A stretch of 64,000 bases of DNA from Muscardinus avellanarius (GCA_963383645.1 OY726571.1:20073099-20137098), one strand, 5' to 3'. Shown: positions 30,977-43,561, numbered from the stretch's first letter. Numbers and translations: made by a program. The notes: generated by a model from the sequence alone, not told the origin.

Positions 30977-32139
30977 AGTTAATGTCCTTGAGTTGGGAAA
31001 ATTATTCTGGATTATGTAAGTGGCCTAATCTGATAGCATAATGGCTTAAAACCAGAAAATTATTTTGGCTTTGGTCAGAGAGAGAACTGATAAAGTGTCA
31101 AAAAATGCTATTTTACTGGCTTTAGAGAAGGAGGAAGGTCCACGGGGTTAGGAATGAGAATGGTCTCTAGAAACAGAAAAAGGAAATTTAATGCATCCTT
31201 TTCTAAAGCTCCAAGGAAAGAGCACAATTTTGCCAACACCTTGACTTTTGCTCAGAGAGATCGATGTCAGATTTCTTACCTACAAAACTGAAGGTAACTG
31301 TCTAAATCCAAGAAGCTTTTGAGAATTTGTCATGGTGCAATAGAAAGCCAATTCACCTGCCAGAACTAGTTCTTCAAGCCAGTAGGACTGAAGATTTTCC
31401 ACTTGAGTTGAACCCTATTTTGCAAATATGGGGTTTGCCCCAGGCTGTCTTCTTTCAAGAGTTAACCCTTAAAGGTTCAGTTCTCTTTGATTCATTTCTG
31501 TTTGGTTCTGATTTTACAAATTACACAGCTTTTGCAATTGCTTTTCTCAGAAGGTTGACCATCTAGAACATTATACCTAAACAGAAGCAGAATTTCTTGT
31601 ATTTTTAAATTTAAATAATTTTTCTTATATTTTAAAATCTAAATTCTTATAAAAAAATCAGTCCTAATTTTGTTCTTTGATGATTCACACAGAATATCTG
31701 GCTACTTTAAGCACAGAATGATTAAAATTTAAAGAAAATCATGATTTTTTTCAAGACTATTTTCTAGGGATAAATCTCAGATGTTTCCACACACTGCTGC
31801 TTATGTAGTATTTTCTATACATTCTGACATTTACAAAATCTTCTTGTATGCATTTCAGCGGAAGACCATCTTGTGTGTGTATCGTATATAAAAAAAAAAG
31901 TTGCACCAGAACAGTATAGGTTATCTTACGTGAGGTCAGATAGTTCAGAATACAATGTGGGATGGCTGGCCATATAATTTTATTATCACACTGTATAAGT
32001 TATACTAGATTAGTACAATTCAGGTCTCATAAAGTGTACTTTTAATTTGAATTAAGTGCAGTGCATATATTTTTCAATTGCAGTTAGTCCTTATTAAATT
32101 TCTGTATGTGTAAGAATTATAATAATAGTAATATTAAAG
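30977..32139. other. Unique DNA, about 1.2 kb
   Basis: No repeats recognised. The 79-codon frame at 31327-31566 has no recognisable domain. Confidence 0.4.
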
Positions 32140-32285
32140 CCATATTTACAAGTAACTACTATTGAGTACCCACATATCGCCAGACCCCGAATAAGGTCAC
32201 AATCACATACTTCATTTACTTATTACAACAATTATCAACACTGCAACAGTGTTTCTATTTTAAGAATCATTTGCCCAAATATTTT
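32140..32285 (+). mobile_element. MIR element (diverged)
   Basis: ACTACTATTGAGTACCCACA, CCAGACCCCGAATAAGGTCA and CTTCATTTACTTATTACAAC reproduce the MIR core order, with many substitutions. Confidence 0.5.
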
Positions 32286-32596
32286 AGTAAAAATCTGTCT
32301 CTACAGAATATATAAGAACATTTAATATTAAATTAATATCCAATTGAACTTAATTTGAATAAAAATGAAATCAACTTTCATAGAAATAGAAATCTTTCAT
32401 AGATAGAAAAAGATTACAAAAAGGAGACATTTATAAAACAGTGTTGTTGCAACAATTGTATTCCAGCTCTGTGGGCTCAAATCTGCACGTTCTGGGAAGC
32501 AGAATACTCTAAAATGAGTTTACTCTATTTTCATTTCAAACATATCCATGGTCATTCCACCTACTTTCCTGAAAGCCACGAGTTCTCTGTGTAGGC

Positions 32597-32599
<3 letters not shown>

Positions 32600-32646
<47 letters not shown>
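32600..32646 (+). repeat. (GT)n microsatellite
   Basis: About 23 GT units. Poly-Cys/Val and poly-Thr/His frames across it are artefacts. Confidence 0.96.
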
Positions 32647-32648
<2 letters not shown>

Positions 32649-33429
32649 CTGACAAAGAGAAACCCAGGTGTCATTTTCTTTCTTTTTATTGCTTTCCAAA
32701 ATCTGATCAGCCTCTGTCCAACAAAAGAAGATCAAGGCCTTGAATACGCCATCTCACTTAGAGTAGCTCTTCAAAGAGAAAAGAGAAAATAATCCATTTG
32801 CTTTTTAGAGGAAAGTTGTTAGCTGTGTCCTGATCTGTCCCTGGCAGAGCTTGGAGAGGGAGGCTCAGGCTTGGCAGGTATTTGATAACTCCATACTACT
32901 AGATAGACAGTTTTTCCTCCCCTGTCACACTTATGTTTGTAAACCATGTTGTGTGGTTACTGATGATGCCAAGGATAAACAATGAGTAGAGAACAAGGAA
33001 AGGGGAGGAAAAGACACTATGTTGGAAGAAAGAAGAGCTCAGCCTTTCTCCAGTCCATCAGAGCTTCTGCTTCATGAGCTATAGATCACTGTCAGTCAGC
33101 AAGGAAGTGAGATGACAGAGACACAAAAAAACTCATTAAAATAAAGTGTTCACAATATCATAGGGATTAGTAATCAGCAAGAGGGAAAGAGTCTTCCTGT
33201 CACGGTTACTAAAATACTTGTCTCTATGATTGATATAAGATTATGCTGGATGATATGTATGCACACCAATAAATTCTTTTGTGCTTATCAAGTGCATTAA
33301 AATGCCAGAGGTAATAAATATTCCCCATGAGACAAAGCATTTGCCAGATTGCTTCAAGAAAAGAAAGGCATTTTCTTTTTTTTTGTAAATTCCTTTTCAT
33401 CGTATTTTCTGAATGAGTAACCTAACGAG
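32647..33429. other. Unique DNA
   Basis: Nothing recognised on either strand. Confidence 0.4.
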
Positions 33430-34450
33430 GCATTAAAAAGAGACGTACAAATAGCCAATAAATATATGAAAAACATGCTCAATACCCCTAATCGTCAGAG
33501 AAATTTAAATTACAAGGAGATATCATCACATGCTAATTAGAATGGTAGTGGTAAAAAAGAAACACAAAACGTTGAAGTTAGCAAGGATGTGGAGAATAGG
33601 AAGCCCTTGGACAGTTTTGGTGAAATATAAATTAGCATTAACATTACAAAAACAGTGTAAAGTTTCCTTGGAAAATTTAAAATTGTACTACCATATGATT
33701 CATCAATTTAACTCTGGATTATAAATCATTATGTGGAAGGAATATCTGCATTTCCCTGTTCATTGCAGCACTAGAATATACAGAGAGATGCCAGCCTGGC
33801 TCAGTGATACATGGCTGTAATCCCAGTTACTTAGGAGGCTGAGGCAGTGAGATTGCAAGCTAGCTGTCAGCCTCAGCAATTTAGTTAGACCTTGTCTCAG
33901 AAAAAAAACCAAAACCAACAACTAAAATAAAAGGTACTGTGGGATAAGTAGCTCAGTGACACAGTATACACCTGTGTGACACAGTATACACAAACAAACA
34001 AACATACAATAGCCAAGATATGGAGCCCACCTCTGTCCATCAGCAGATGAATGGATAAAGAAAATGTGAAATATATGTGCAAAATGGATAGTATTTGCTC
34101 TTAAATGTAGATGGAAATCCTGTCATTGGTGAAAATATAGATGAACCCAGAGGGCATCGCACATTAAGTGAAATAAGTCAGGCGCAAGAAAGACAACTAC
34201 TATCTGATCTCACTCATATGTGAAATGTAAAAATTAAATTCACAGATGGCGAGTAGAATGTGGTTACCGGTGGCTTGGGGATAGAGCGATTGTGGATATA
34301 TTGGTCAAAAGATAGGAGTTAGTAGAAATAAGTTCAAGAAAGGTCTTGTCTCTCATAGTGATTATAGTTAGTAACACTATAGTATATAGATGAAAACTAA
34401 AATATATACATTTGGCTAGGTATCAGAAAAAGCGACATCTTCTCTTGTTG
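33430..34450 (+). mobile_element. Old L1, ORF2 3' end and 3'UTR, with nested SINE
   Basis: CAAATAGCCAATAAATATAT, CTCAATACCCCTAATCGTCA, AGCAAGGATGTGGAGAATAG, CATTTCCCTGTTCATTGCAG, then after the SINE CAATAGCCAAGATATGGAGC, CAGATGAATGGATAAAGAAA, TAAGTGAAATAAGTCAGGCG and TCTCACTCATATGTGAAATG. This is the usual C-terminal ORF2 and 3'UTR series of an L1M-type element. ORF2 is shattered by stops. Confidence 0.88.
33787..34000 (+). mobile_element. Diverged B1-dID SINE inside L1
   Basis: GCCTGGCTCAGTGATACATG, CAGTTACTTAGGAGGCTGAG, GTCAGCCTCAGCAATTTAGT and AAGTAGCTCAGTGACACAGT. The end carries a duplicated GTGACACAGTATACAC. It separates two L1 blocks that are contiguous in intact elements. Confidence 0.75.
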
Positions 34451-34503
34451 CTTGTCTTGTGATACTCATGTTCCCATTATTGGGCAGCTTTTGTTAGTAA
34501 AGC

Positions 34504-34506
<3 letters not shown>

Positions 34507-34550
<44 letters not shown>
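34507..34550 (+). repeat. (AC)22 microsatellite
   Basis: Uninterrupted AC run, shortly downstream of the L1 3'UTR remnant. Confidence 0.97.
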
Positions 34551-34552
<2 letters not shown>

Positions 34553-35404
34553 CAAACACCCCAGCAAACTTGATATGGTTTAATTTTTTGGAGAATAAAA
34601 TCAATAAATATTGCTCAAAAATTTTCTGCTATTTTGAGATAAAAAGAAGCAAAACTAGCCAAAGTTTGGGCTTTGTCAAAACCCTTATTCTCAAAGAGAA
34701 AGGTCTAATTAATTCTAAATAATTTAAGGGATTTTATTTTGAATTTACATTTTTTATGATATTATTTGTATTCTGGAAAGACAGAGGGAATTATGTTGAA
34801 ATCCAGAGTAATAATATTGGTAATTATGGTGAAAAGTTGAATTACACATTGCCTTTTAAAGAATCGGATATTTGTTTTCTGCTCTGTAAATCTCTGTAAA
34901 CATTGTTTCCACACAGAAGTCGCTAAAAAGGGATTTGGGGTCCCTGTGGTTTATAGAGACAGAACACACAGCCATTGTTATCAACCATCTCAGTAAATAC
35001 CTTGGACAATCTTGGAACTATAATACTAGTTATAGATTAAAAATTCCAACTGGGTTTTCAATTCCAAAAAAGCATGGGCTGTATTTTTATGTTTATTATG
35101 TGTATTTGTATATTGAATGTATGAAAAGCATAGGAATAGACCCTGGGGTTAATTCACTCAGTGTTGGGTACAAATTAATCACATGCCTCCATTAATTTAA
35201 TAAAATTATAAATGCAGCAAACATAATTCCTAGTACATAGCAAGTGTCCAATGAATGGACTTCTGTATGATTTTCCCTACTTGGGAATGGAATATTCTAA
35301 GAACTAAAGTGCTTATCAGAGCTGATATCAGCTATCTATTTCTCATGATAGATTCGATTCCTTTTCTACTAAGAGAAATAATGTCTCTTTTGTCACTGTT
35401 CCTT
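34551..35404. other. Unique DNA
   Basis: Only CCTAGTACATAGCAAGTGTC, then CAATGAATGG near 35230-35260, looks like an L2/MIR 3' scrap. The 86-codon frame at 34935-35195 has no family features. Confidence 0.4.
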
Positions 35405-35735
35405 TTTTAATTTGTTATCGGTGCATTGTATTCATACATCTTAATCGAATAAAAGATGGTGGAGACCTACATGGACACATCACCGGATTAGCCCTTACCC
35501 AATTCCCGCCCCATTCCCTCCCCCTCTCTCCTTCCCATGCTTGCCTTCCTGATTGACATCGCTATGTTTGTTTAAGTACATTAAGTGCTTCCCTCTTCCC
35601 CCTCCCAGCCCCTCAGTTAGGTCCCTTATTTGCGCCTCTGTAGGATTTCTTCCTTCATCTGGAGTTCATCCTGTTACCCATTCCTCCCTGCCTTCCACAT
35701 ATTAGGGAAAGCATCTGATTTCTTATTTTCAGTAG
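35405..35735 (-). mobile_element. L1 3'UTR, minus strand
   Basis: TTATCGGTGCATTGTATTCA, GGACACATCACCGGATTAGC, CCCTTACCCAATTCCCGCCC, CAGTTAGGTCCCTTATTTGC and CTTCCACATATTAGGGAAAG. The 5' part agrees closely with 25421-25570, so both come from the same L1 subfamily. Confidence 0.85.
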
Positions 35736-36548
35736 TATGTGGAAGATATGTAGGATTCAGTTTACACTAGATATAAACTTAAATAGGTATTGTAATGAAA
35801 AAAAACGGTCCTCCTCTCATACATATTCCAGAAAAGCTCATTTGAGTATAAAACAATGTTTTAAGTTAAAAGTTCTTTATGCCATTTGTTATCTTATTTT
35901 TGCAGTGTTCCAAGAAGACTGACTATTTCTCGTGTTTAGGTTTAAACCTCTTGGAAATATTAGTCAGCTTCCAAATTCCACAGAAAATAAAGACAATATT
36001 AATCATTCTCCAAAATCTTTTTGTCTTTCGGTTTTTTTGTGATGAGCTCCAGCTTTGAGTAGAAAGCACATGAACAGAAGATAAATCCAGCTCCTGAAAA
36101 GTCTCTGCAGGCCACACTAGGGTAAGCCATCCAGCCCATCCTCCAGCTCGCTCACCATCAGCCCAAACCAATACTGAATGCATGTTCTCCTGGCAGGTGG
36201 AGCGTTACTACTGAAATCTAGGAGAAATAGTTTTTTTCTTTTAGGAAGCAAATCCTGGTTATAAGTGCCAAAAATAATAACTCTCACAATATATAAAATA
36301 AAAATATAAACATGAAAACATATAAAATACATATTTTATATAATATATAAATAATACAATATAAAATATATAGAAAACCAAATATATAAAAAGCTATGAT
36401 TGTGTTCTCATGACATTTTTGGAATCATTTCTGTGTTCTTCTTCAATATATTCACATACCTATTAATTAAGAGCAAAGAATATAAACAATGTTAGCTTCA
36501 ATAGGGAATTGGAATTAAATCCTAAATACTGTATGTTACACCTAGATA
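35736..36548. other. Unique DNA with an AT-rich patch
   Basis: 36290-36390 is almost pure A/T. No element or gene recognised; frames at 35923-36332 on the minus strand lack support. Confidence 0.4.
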
Positions 36549-36563
36549 TTTGTCATCATTTCT

Positions 36564-36799
36564 TATTTATGTATTTATTTATTTATTTATTTAATTTTTG
36601 CAGTACTGGGGATGAAACCCAGTGGCATCTTATCTTGGAGATACACCCCCAGCCCTTGTTTTTATTCTTTATTTTGAAACAGGTTCCACTGAGTTCACAA
36701 AAGGCCTCACTAAGTAGCTGAGGCTGGCCTCAAACTGCAATCCTCCTGTCTCAGCCTCCCAAATGCTGGGATTATAACCATGCGCCACCATGTCGGGAT
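36564..36799 (-). mobile_element. B1-dID SINE with (TTTA)n tail and 15-bp TSD
   Basis: TTTGTCATCATTTCT at 36549-36563 and 36800-36814 is perfect. Inside: (TTTA)n tail, GCAGTACTGGGGATGAAACC, GAGATACACCCCCAGCCC, GCTGAGGCTGGCCTCAAACT and CGCCACCATGTCGGG. Confidence 0.95.
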
Positions 36800-36814
36800 T
36801 TTGTCATCATTTCT

Positions 36815-38251
36815 CAAGAATAAAAGTCATCCCTGAAATAGAACTCTCTATCTTTGTGGATATTCATCTTACAAAGGCTATTGTTGGGGGGTAAACAAAA
36901 GAGAAAAATGCAGGATTGGAAGGAAATGTCACATTTGGTTATAGTCTATAACCAGATTCTTTCCTTACTGGTTCCCTTCCCTCTTGGTTTCATTTGGGCT
37001 GCCAAAACGACACAGGGTGTCTCCTCTTATTGTGTTCTTGTCCAGTGAGTTTCAATGAATGAAATAAAAGCATTAATGAAAGGTGTAGAAATATGAAAAT
37101 TTGTTTTAAGTGAAGGAAAGATAGAAGGCAGTTTCCACATACACAAAGAGAAGGAGTTCCTGAAACAGAGTAACTGCTGACGTCTTTGAGGGCCTGAGCC
37201 TTTATACCTTACTGAGGTTTTCCATCTGCTCTTTTATGACGACATAAAATTGGGTCTTGGGGACCCAATGACTTTTGTCCAATTTCAACCCTTAATTTCG
37301 ATCGTTAATTTGTGGGCAGATGGACTTGAATCTTCTGGGGCTGGTGAGCTCTAATCTCCTGGAGGGATCTACTGTTCTGGCAATATTTGTCCACCTCCCC
37401 ACTTTGATCAGTATGGAATGTAATTGCACCAGTTGTCCTGAATTCACCCAGAAGAAGAGCCTGAAGGTTTGTTTTAATTTCTATAGATCTTGCCTGGTCA
37501 TTTTCCCCCCCAAATCTTATTTACCTTCCATAGTTTTGTTCCTTTGGCAGATGGTTTATTTTTACTCTTTCTGTTCCTCGGTCCTTTTCCCTGTCTAGTT
37601 TTTCTGGGATAACATTCCTTTAATTATCAGAATGAGAAGAAAGGAAAAATAAGTCTAATTTTAGAAAATAAGTCCGATGTTAGATGATGCAATTTAATAA
37701 TTATAGAAATATTTTTCAGTAAGACCAAATTCATAATACTATTTGAGAAAACCAAAAGATGTACAATAAATAATACAAGTTAATCTTGAAGACATACTTG
37801 CTGTGCCAAAGGTCTCTGCTAAGCAATTTAGACTTTGCCAACTTGGGAAAATGTCACAATTCCTCTTTCAGCTAATTTTCAGGACTCAACAAGCCTGTGA
37901 TTCATTGTATTTCTTAATTCCTTAAAAACTTTGGGTTTTTTTTCAATTTTATTTGTTGTTGTTTTCTTACCACATAGAGCAAAGTGCGGTTCCAGGAGGG
38001 TGCTCAATCAACACTGAAAATGCCATCAAATGCAACATAAAACTTGTAAAAGCAAATTGCAAAAGAGTAAAGTTTTGATTATCATTTTGAGAATTAGTAC
38101 ACCATATTAGTAACATTTATACTTGGAAGGTAACAATAGATGCCATTTATAAAGTGATTACAGTGATAAATCATTTTCAATCCCATTTCTTAAAACCTAA
38201 TCTTAGAAATCTCAAGTTTGCACAGGTTAAGCAGCCAATAAGTCTTCAAAT
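36815..38251. other. Unique DNA, possibly an unrecognised LTR piece
   Basis: 37080-37600 has composition unlike its neighbours (GGGGCTGGTGAGCTCTAATC, CTCCCCACTTTGATCAG, TTTGGCAGATGGTTTATTTT). I cannot place it in a family. The 92-codon plus-strand frame there has no known domain. The rest is AT-rich unique DNA. Confidence 0.35.
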
Positions 38252-38266
38252 AAAAAGATGAACCCA

Positions 38267-38455
38267 ACGCCGGGCGTGGTAGCGCACGCTTGTAATCCCT
38301 GCGCTTGGGAGGCGGAGACAGGAGGATCACGCAGGTTCGAAGCCAGCCTCGCTGGCTTAAGAGACCCTGTTTCCAAATAAAAATATAAAAAATAGGCCTG
38401 GGAGTGTAGCCCAGAGGTAGAAGGGTTTCCAGGAACCCCAGTACCACCACCAAAA
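38267..38455 (+). mobile_element. B1-dID SINE, TTCCAGGAA subfamily, 15-bp TSD
   Basis: CGCCGGGCGTGGTAGCGCAC, GGAGGCGGAGACAGGAGGAT, CACGCAGGTTCGAAGCCAGC (contains an exact pol III B-box GGTTCGAAGCC), CTCGCTGGCTTAAGAGACC, GGGTTTCCAGGAACCCCAGT. AAAAAGATGAACCCA flanks it at 38252-38266 and 38456-38470. Retains many CpGs, so it is young. The 98-codon minus-strand frame is an artefact. Confidence 0.95.
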
Positions 38456-38758
38456 AAAAAGATGAACCCAGAAAATTCTGCTCCAAACCTCCCTTATTAG
38501 CTATAAATTTATGCCACTTTTCTAACTAGATTAACTATAGATTTATAAAAATGAATAAACACACATAAACTCTTACCAATTGTTATTGAAAAATTTTACT
38601 TTATGAAACGTATTTTCAAAACTGCCTTGGTTATGATTTTTGATCCTTCAGAAAATACTTGGGAAATAACATAAGAAGATGATATCTCAAACAACATATT
38701 TCCTAGCTTTTGAAAGGCATTCGCTTTAAGAACATATATGAGTGTACTTTTAATTTTC

Positions 38759-38938
38759 TTTTGTTTTGCCGTTATGGAGATGAAACTCAGGGACATTCAA
38801 CCTCCGAGTGACACCCCCAGCCCTATTTTTTATTCTTTATTTTGAAACAGGGTCTCACTGAGTTGCAAAGGGCCTCACTATGTAGCTGAGGCTGTTCCAA
38901 AATGCTGGGATTATAAGCATGCGCCACCACGCACAGCT
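38759..38938 (-). mobile_element. B1-dID SINE with internal deletion
   Basis: GTTATGGAGATGAAACTCAG, GAGTGACACCCCCAGCCC, AAAGGGCCTCACTATGTAGC, then GGCTGTTCCAAAATGCTGGG, where the GATCCTCC block has been lost, and CGCCACCACGCACAGC. Confidence 0.88.
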
Positions 38939-40914
38939 AATTTTGAATTTTCATGAAGCTTTTTCTAACTCCACCATCCATACACAAGATAATTTTGCCA
39001 AATCAAATTAAATATGAAAAATAGATGATCTATCAGTTACATTATATAAACTTTTCAATGAATTGCATGCTAATCATTTGTTGAACGGGACTTGAGCACT
39101 TCTGAGCATGGCAGTGACAGAGACCTGCAAGATGAAAGAATAAACACGACACGTTCATCTACTTCCTATGTCCAATTTCAAGCAATTCTACTTGTAACAA
39201 TATTCAGAGTGAAGACTCTTAAATAAACCTGGAAAAATCATTAATAATGGAGGAGGGGTGCTATCCATGTTTTCAACTTCAGTACTTATTTATATAATGC
39301 ATACGAGTAAAACAGTTGAATCTATTGACTCTTCAAAACTTCTTACATTTTCTAAATAATAATTGTCAGAAAAAAAATTGGCTTTAAAACTTCTTGGCAG
39401 GAGGTTTCAAGAAGCCTACACAGCAAGCCTGGCTTGGTTTAGAGCAGAGAGGGCACGTTTTGGGGAGGGTGGTGTTGTTGAAAGCAGCTAGAAGCCGACA
39501 TTAAAATAATTAATGGAAGCATATGGAGGGCTTTTCTTTATAAATTTTATTTTGTTTGCTTTTATAATTCAAAAAGAGTATCTAGCCCTATCAAATAATA
39601 ACATTTCTGTATACCAATAGCTCTGCTTATCTCTTACTATTATAATTTTCTGGAAACAGTTTTAAAGGGATGTTTTGTGATACTGCACCTATAATTTATC
39701 TACCTGCGCCTTTGATAGATTGCAGTGAAAAGGAAATTTTGAAAACAAAAACAATAAAAGAACAGCAGCTCATTTACATCGAATCTCTGAATTGTTGGAG
39801 TCAATTTTCTTTTGCCTTTTGGCAAATGTTCTTCATCAGATTCGGATGCAGAATGTATTTCCATTGGCTGCGACAGCTCCTAACAGCTGAAGATGCAGCG
39901 TGAGTCCAAAGACTAAGGGCAGCCTGAAAATCAATCACTTTTATTTCATGTAATAAGGCAAAGCCATTTTACTAATGGATCACAAAGAGGGTAGGAACAT
40001 GACACAAATGTTAGTCTAAATTGAATATAGCGAACACCATTAGTTCTTCAGACGTCACTGTTAATGCCTATATAAGCTATGCGACAGATTGGGGTAGCAG
40101 ACTCTTTATTTTAATGTTCAGAACGGATGTTTTTAAGTGGCTTAATTTAACTTGTAGAACTCATAACGTTTGTGTCCAGAAAGCCGTAGTTCACATTAGA
40201 GATCACTTTGTTTATATTTCTCTTGTCCTTGTGTATTTTCTAAGGATATTTCTGACCAGATCCTTTCATTTAGAAGTCCTTATTGATTGTAAAATCAAAA
40301 CCCAGAAGGCACACACATATACTCAAAAGCCAATTCCAGAAGCCCAGACAATGCCTGGTGGAATATAAATGGCATTCCTTGAAATTGCTTATGTACACAG
40401 ACATAAAAGTGCACTTAGTAGCTGTAATTACAGCTTTTACAACAGTATAATTAAATAGCACATCCATCATATAGATTGTCTGCATTGCTGAGACTCGTAT
40501 AAATCAAGTTGAAGCGAAGCAGTGAGTTACTTCTTTCTCCCCACCTGCTGATACTAACTGTAAACAAGCAACAGCCGAAGAAAAAAAATCTTTCATATCA
40601 AAAAGTGATAAATGATATGATTTCCTGTTCTCAGCACTTCCTGGCTCAGAACAAAAATCTATATGTGTGTTGGTAATTATTGTAGATTATTTCTTTGGAA
40701 CAGAATTTTTTTTTCTGTGATGTGAATCAACACCATTATTTTACTCTTTAGAAGAAAAAGAAAGATGACTTTTTCCAAATAAGAAAGTGATGAGTACGTT
40801 TAAGGGTATCTGTGACTGGTACAATCAATTCCAAATTCATGGTTAGCTCTCTCTTTATGGCCCAAGTTTTCTACATTTAAATACAAGGGAAAGAAATAGT
40901 TTAGTATTCACATT
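38939..40914. other. Repeat-poor region, about 2 kb; candidate conserved non-coding DNA
   Basis: The longest stretch with no recognised repeat that also keeps scattered CpGs (ATTGGCTGCGACAGC, CAGACGTCACTG, GCTATGCGACAGATTGG). Open frames of 77 codons (39670) and 115 codons (40021) show no recognisable domains and opposite-strand frames overlap. A conserved regulatory element is an inference; there is no alignment to support it here. Confidence 0.35.
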
Positions 40915-41100
40915 TTAATACTTTTATTGGTGCATTGCAATTATACATCATATGGATGTATAAAGTGATAGGAACATGCATGCACACAAATATTAGAGCT
41001 TTTCTCTCTGGGTTCCATCCCCTTCGCTCCCCTTCTCCAAACTAGTCTTTGAGATTGGCATTGGTAATTTAATACACGTTGTTTGAACCGTTACATTTTT
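40915..41100 (-). mobile_element. L1 3' end, minus strand
   Basis: CTTTTATTGGTGCATTGCAA, ATACATCATATGGATGTATA, CATGCATGCACACAAATATT, TGGGTTCCATCCCCTTCGCT and TTGAGATTGGCATTGGTAAT. Confidence 0.8.
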
Positions 41101-41600
41101 TTCAAATTTTTAAATCATCATGGACTTCTATTTTGATGCTGGATTTACTCAAAATTTTGAAAATTGAAAAGAACTTCTTTCTTTCCATCATTATGAAGAA
41201 TTAGCAGATTGATGTGACTTTCATAAAACTACAAATTAGCTTTATTAACTCACAATAGATTGTAGAGTTATATAGTCCCAACAAAGGTGTTCAATTATCT
41301 AGATTTAAGGGTAGAAAGTTAGGGGGTGCTTGAAGAGTCAGGGGGGACCGACACATTATTTTCTTGGAGAAATTATGAAAGCCAACACCATTGCTGAATA
41401 TTACTGAAAGCAGTAGTAGAAGAGGTAAGGCTTTTCTCAATTATGAAAGGTAAAACCTGCTTTTTCTTTTCTAGTATGAGAAAAAGGAAACAAAATTAGA
41501 CTTGGTCTTTCAAATTTTTAGAACAGAATTTACCCAGTGCTTGGTTTTGAAGAAAACAGAAATCATCTTAATTTACATATTAATATGTTAATTATGTGTC
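41101..41600. other. Unique DNA
   Basis: No feature recognised. Confidence 0.4.
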
Positions 41601-41604
41601 AAAG

Positions 41605-41792
41605 ATGTAATGTAGCTGATGCCTGTAATACCAGTACTTGAGAGGCTAAGAAGGGAAGATTGAAAGTTCGAGGACAGCCTCAACAACTTATGCCCTCTGC
41701 AAATTAGTGAGACCCTGTTTCAAAATAAAAAAAATATAATGGCTGGGATGTAGCTCAGACGTTCAATTGAGCCCCCAGGTTCAATTCCCAGT

Positions 41793-41841
<49 letters not shown>
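41605..41841 (+). mobile_element. B1-dID SINE with (AC)n tail
   Basis: The left end is worn (GTAGCTGATGCCTGTAATAC). Then GAGGACAGCCTCAACAACTT, CCCTGTTTCAAAATAAAAAA, GGCTGGGATGTAGCTCAGAC and GGTTCAATTCCCAGTAAA. (AC)23 occupies the tail at 41796-41841. Confidence 0.85.
41796..41841 (+). repeat. (AC)23 microsatellite
   Basis: Uninterrupted AC run at the SINE 3' end. Confidence 0.97.
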
Positions 41842-41844
<3 letters not shown>

Positions 41845-43288
41845 GGTAAACATTGGAAAGTCATCATTTCTACCCAACCAAAGCCTCCCTCTGCATCCTC
41901 AGAGGGGAGAAAAGCACACTGTTTTGCTCATGGACATTTTGCTGAATTAACTTATTTTATAAGGCCCCAGAAATACTTATAGTCAAACATGGCTTTATAA
42001 ATTTCTTCAGATGATCTTGAAAAAATGATATCACAATGCTGTCCTGTGTGCGATCATTCAAACCAAATAAGCTTAAGGGTCCCAAGAGTCAACACTGTTG
42101 GATAAGGGCAGCCATATGTGGCTCCTTCAAAGTCTGCTCATCAAAGAGAAACCCAGATCTGAGTAAGGAGCAGTAGAAAAGGTTTTAGGAAGAACAGAGA
42201 TGCATAATTTTTGTTGTTATTTTCTGTCTGTTTTTTTTTTTTCTTTTGCTGATGGTTGAGAGACAGGGATGGAAAAATATAAGAATAGAATGGTTTAAAG
42301 TCTTCAATTTTCGCAACTCGTACTTATATTTTAGAACTTCTTTCTTGGCTCAGACAAGAGGTCAGCAATTTTTAGTCTACACTTTGTCCACTCCATGCTC
42401 TCTATACTTGGAGCAGAACAGAGAGGCGCAGTCAACCAAAGAGAAATCAATTCAGTAGAAATTGGATAATCATGCTTCTCACCCAGAAACATATAACCTG
42501 ATGATTCAAATTTTGAAACATCAGTTTTTATAAGTGTTTTTATGATTAAAGATGTGTTTCACAGGGTTGTATGCCTAATCCATATCAGTTGGGAAATTAA
42601 TTATTTTTTTAAAATTCTAGGTCTTAAATTCCTTTCTCAAGTTTAGTGATACCATGGCAGCCTGACAGCTATTTTTAAATTTTGTTCAACACTATTATCT
42701 TAGATATAAACACACCTAAAAATCTTAAATATTACCCATATCTTTGATTAATAGATAAATATCAAAAATTTGAGACTATTCTTGAAAATGTCTCATATCA
42801 TAGGAACTGTGATCATATCTGAATCACAATTAAATCAAAAGAGACACTTTTAAGAGCAACCCGAAAATGTTTCACACTCGAGAAGTTTCTCCTGAAGAAA
42901 TCAAATACAGAATTGGTTGTAATTTGTCAAAACCAGCATTTTAGAACACTGAAAGTTGAACAAAATTAGAAAACAATTTAAAAAAAGTTTTACTGGTCCA
43001 AATGAGAAAAGCTAGAGTCAGGGCTTTTTTGGGGGGAGGGTGGGGTTTGCATCATCTCACCTTTCCTAGTGAACAGGTGCAAACTGAGGCCTGACCAGGG
43101 TGCAGCTGGCTGATAAAGGCAGCACCTTTGCTGCTGGAGATGGAAGATACAGTTCAAAATCAGAGATGAAGAAAACATCCATGACTTTGCTAAGAACAAA
43201 TGTCAGACTTTGTTAGAAACAAGAAGAAAATAACTTTGCAGTTCTGGTTTTCTGGTTTAGAGCAAGAAATGTCCCAGCCAGAATTTTC
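41842..43288. other. Unique DNA, about 1.4 kb
   Basis: No element recognised. A G-run cluster lies at 43031-43047 on the plus strand. Confidence 0.4.
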
Positions 43289-43557
43289 TCCTTCCTTCCT
43301 TCCTTCCTTCCTTCCTTCCTTCCTTCCTTCCTTCCTTCCTTCCTTCCTTCCTTCCTTCCTTGATTCTTTCCTTCCTTGATTCTTTCCTTCCTTGATTCTT
43401 TCCTTCCTTCCTTCCTTCCTTCCTTTCTTCCTTCCTTCTTTCCTTCCTTCCTTCCTTTTTTCCTTCCTTCTTCCCTTCCTTCCTTCCTTCCTTCCTTCCT
43501 TCTTTCCTTCCTTCTTTCCTTCCTTCCTTCCTTCCTTCCTTCCTTCTTTCCTTCCTT
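43289..43557 (+). repeat. (TTCC)n array, about 270 bp
   Basis: TTCC units with TTTCC and GATTCTTTCC variants. The variant unit GATTCTTTCCTTCC recurs near 43362-43400, showing local duplication. The Pro/Ser/Phe-Leu frames on the plus strand are artefacts. It is at the tail side of the minus-strand SINE that follows. Confidence 0.97.
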
Positions 43558-43561
43558 TTAT

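Noticed and set aside
36000..36200. Short less-AT-rich stretch with GGCCACACTAGGGTAAGCC as an exon end (GTAAG-like)
   Set aside because: A splice-donor-like string alone; no open, conserved-looking exon or acceptor could be found.
40051..40076. CRE-like GACGTCAC followed by TATATAAG as a promoter
   Set aside because: Two short motifs with no transcript evidence; kept only as part of the conserved-element idea.
40021..40368. 115-codon plus-strand frame as a gene
   Set aside because: No recognisable domain, no splice or promoter context, ends in unique AT-rich DNA; a frame of this length is expected by chance in 64 kb.
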